DNA of 5,134 nucleotides. Origin: Methanosarcinales archaeon (GTDB taxonomy: Archaea; Halobacteriota; Methanosarcinia; Methanosarcinales; Methanocomedenaceae). The translations under genes and the position numbers were made by a program. Under the pieces are notes generated by a model. That model saw nothing but the letters and a program-made list of their open reading frames with translations. It was not told the origin of the DNA and searched no databases. Of the stretch, positions 4,990 to 5,134 are shown in pieces. Position 1 is the stretch's first letter, and every line of letters starts with the position of its first letter. The stretch is from positions 1 through 5,134 of the forward strand of contig DAOUWY010000162.1 of NCBI GenBank assembly GCA_030666885.1. Direction: 5' to 3'.

Positions 4990-5045
4990 TTTAAATAATA
5001 AAGTATTTATAGATACTCTTTTATACTATATACCAAGAACAGACC
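4978..5045 (+). repeat. Direct repeat pair before the transposase start
   Basis: CCACGAACAGACT (4978-4990) and CCAAGAACAGACC (5033-5045) match at 11 of 13 positions, 55 bp apart. The second copy ends directly before the transposase ATG. They may be transposase or regulator binding sites near the element's left end; a chance match is possible. Confidence 0.4.
4990..4997 (+). promoter_or_regulatory. TATA element for the transposase gene
   Basis: TTTAAATA fits the archaeal TATA consensus and lies about 50-55 bp before the transposase ATG, giving an expected leader of about 25 nt. A small inverted repeat AGTAT/ATACT (5002-5006/5013-5017) follows between the TATA element and the start. Confidence 0.4.
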
Positions 5046-5134
5046 ATGCACCTACAATCACATACACGGAAAAAGAAAGGTAAAACCTACACTTACTACT
5101 CAATTGCAGAGTCTTACTGGAAGGATAAAAAGAA
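5046..5134 (+). CDS. Transposase, IS1634/IS4-like, N-terminal fragment
   Basis: The frame starts at ATG 5046 and is open to the window edge, giving 29 residues: MHLQSHTRKKKGKTYTYYSI followed by AESYWKDKK. A short leader followed by a basic stretch, then a Tyr-rich strand and a YW.D.K turn, is how archaeal and bacterial IS1634-family (IS4-like, DDE) transposases commonly begin. The catalytic DDE residues lie beyond the window, so class and integrity cannot be confirmed. No Shine-Dalgarno sequence is seen before the ATG. The gene sits next to a decayed toxin gene, consistent with an insertion into or beside the toxin-antitoxin locus. Confidence 0.65.
   Translation, partial: MHLQSHTRKKKGKTYTYYSIAESYWKDKK

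Overview
The window looks like part of a chromosome from a methanogenic or methane-oxidising euryarchaeon, probably related to Methanosarcinales or ANME-2. This is an inference from gene content: an archaeal Pelota, a DUF434-type archaeal protein, a RimK-like ligase resembling the tetrahydromethanopterin glutamate ligase MptN, archaeal-style GGTGAT ribosome binding sites, TTTAAATA-type promoter elements, and archaeal-type RHH/RelE toxin-antitoxin genes. All genes I can support are on the + strand.

Left flank (1-629): the 3' end of an unrecognised AT-rich gene (2-256), then a gene-free stretch. That stretch holds a compact 135-bp non-coding mobile element (457-591) with perfect 14-bp terminal inverted repeats, an exact 8-bp target duplication on both sides, and an internal imperfect hairpin of repeated ACAGGAT units. 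It lies 38 bp upstream of the pelA start codon.

Core (630-4071): a tight cluster of pelA (ribosome rescue), a DUF434-family protein with a PIN/NYN-like acidic motif pattern, and an mptN-like ATP-grasp ligase. The gaps are 2 nt and a 4-nt GTGA overlap, so these three are very probably one operon. The ligase carries a glycine/serine-rich insertion encoded by slippage-prone GGT/AGT codons. Its stop codon lies inside the first of four 12-bp tandem repeats. purC (SAICAR synthetase) follows 96 nt downstream with its own ribosome binding site and possibly its own promoter.

Right flank (4072-5134): an AT-rich spacer with a T-tract and a palindromic operator candidate precedes a compact toxin-antitoxin locus. 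The locus has two adjacent RHH-type antitoxin genes (51 and 96 codons) and a RelE-family toxin. The toxin is broken by an in-frame TAA at codon 23 and its 3' end has diverged. An AT-rich promoter region then leads into the first 29 codons of a probable IS1634/IS4-type transposase cut by the window edge. The flanks thus carry the mobile and decaying material, and the core is conserved housekeeping.

I did not find a clearly new multi-gene system. The best leads are the complete MITE with its target duplication, the Pelota-linked candidate nuclease, and the toxin-dead RHH/RHH/RelE locus.
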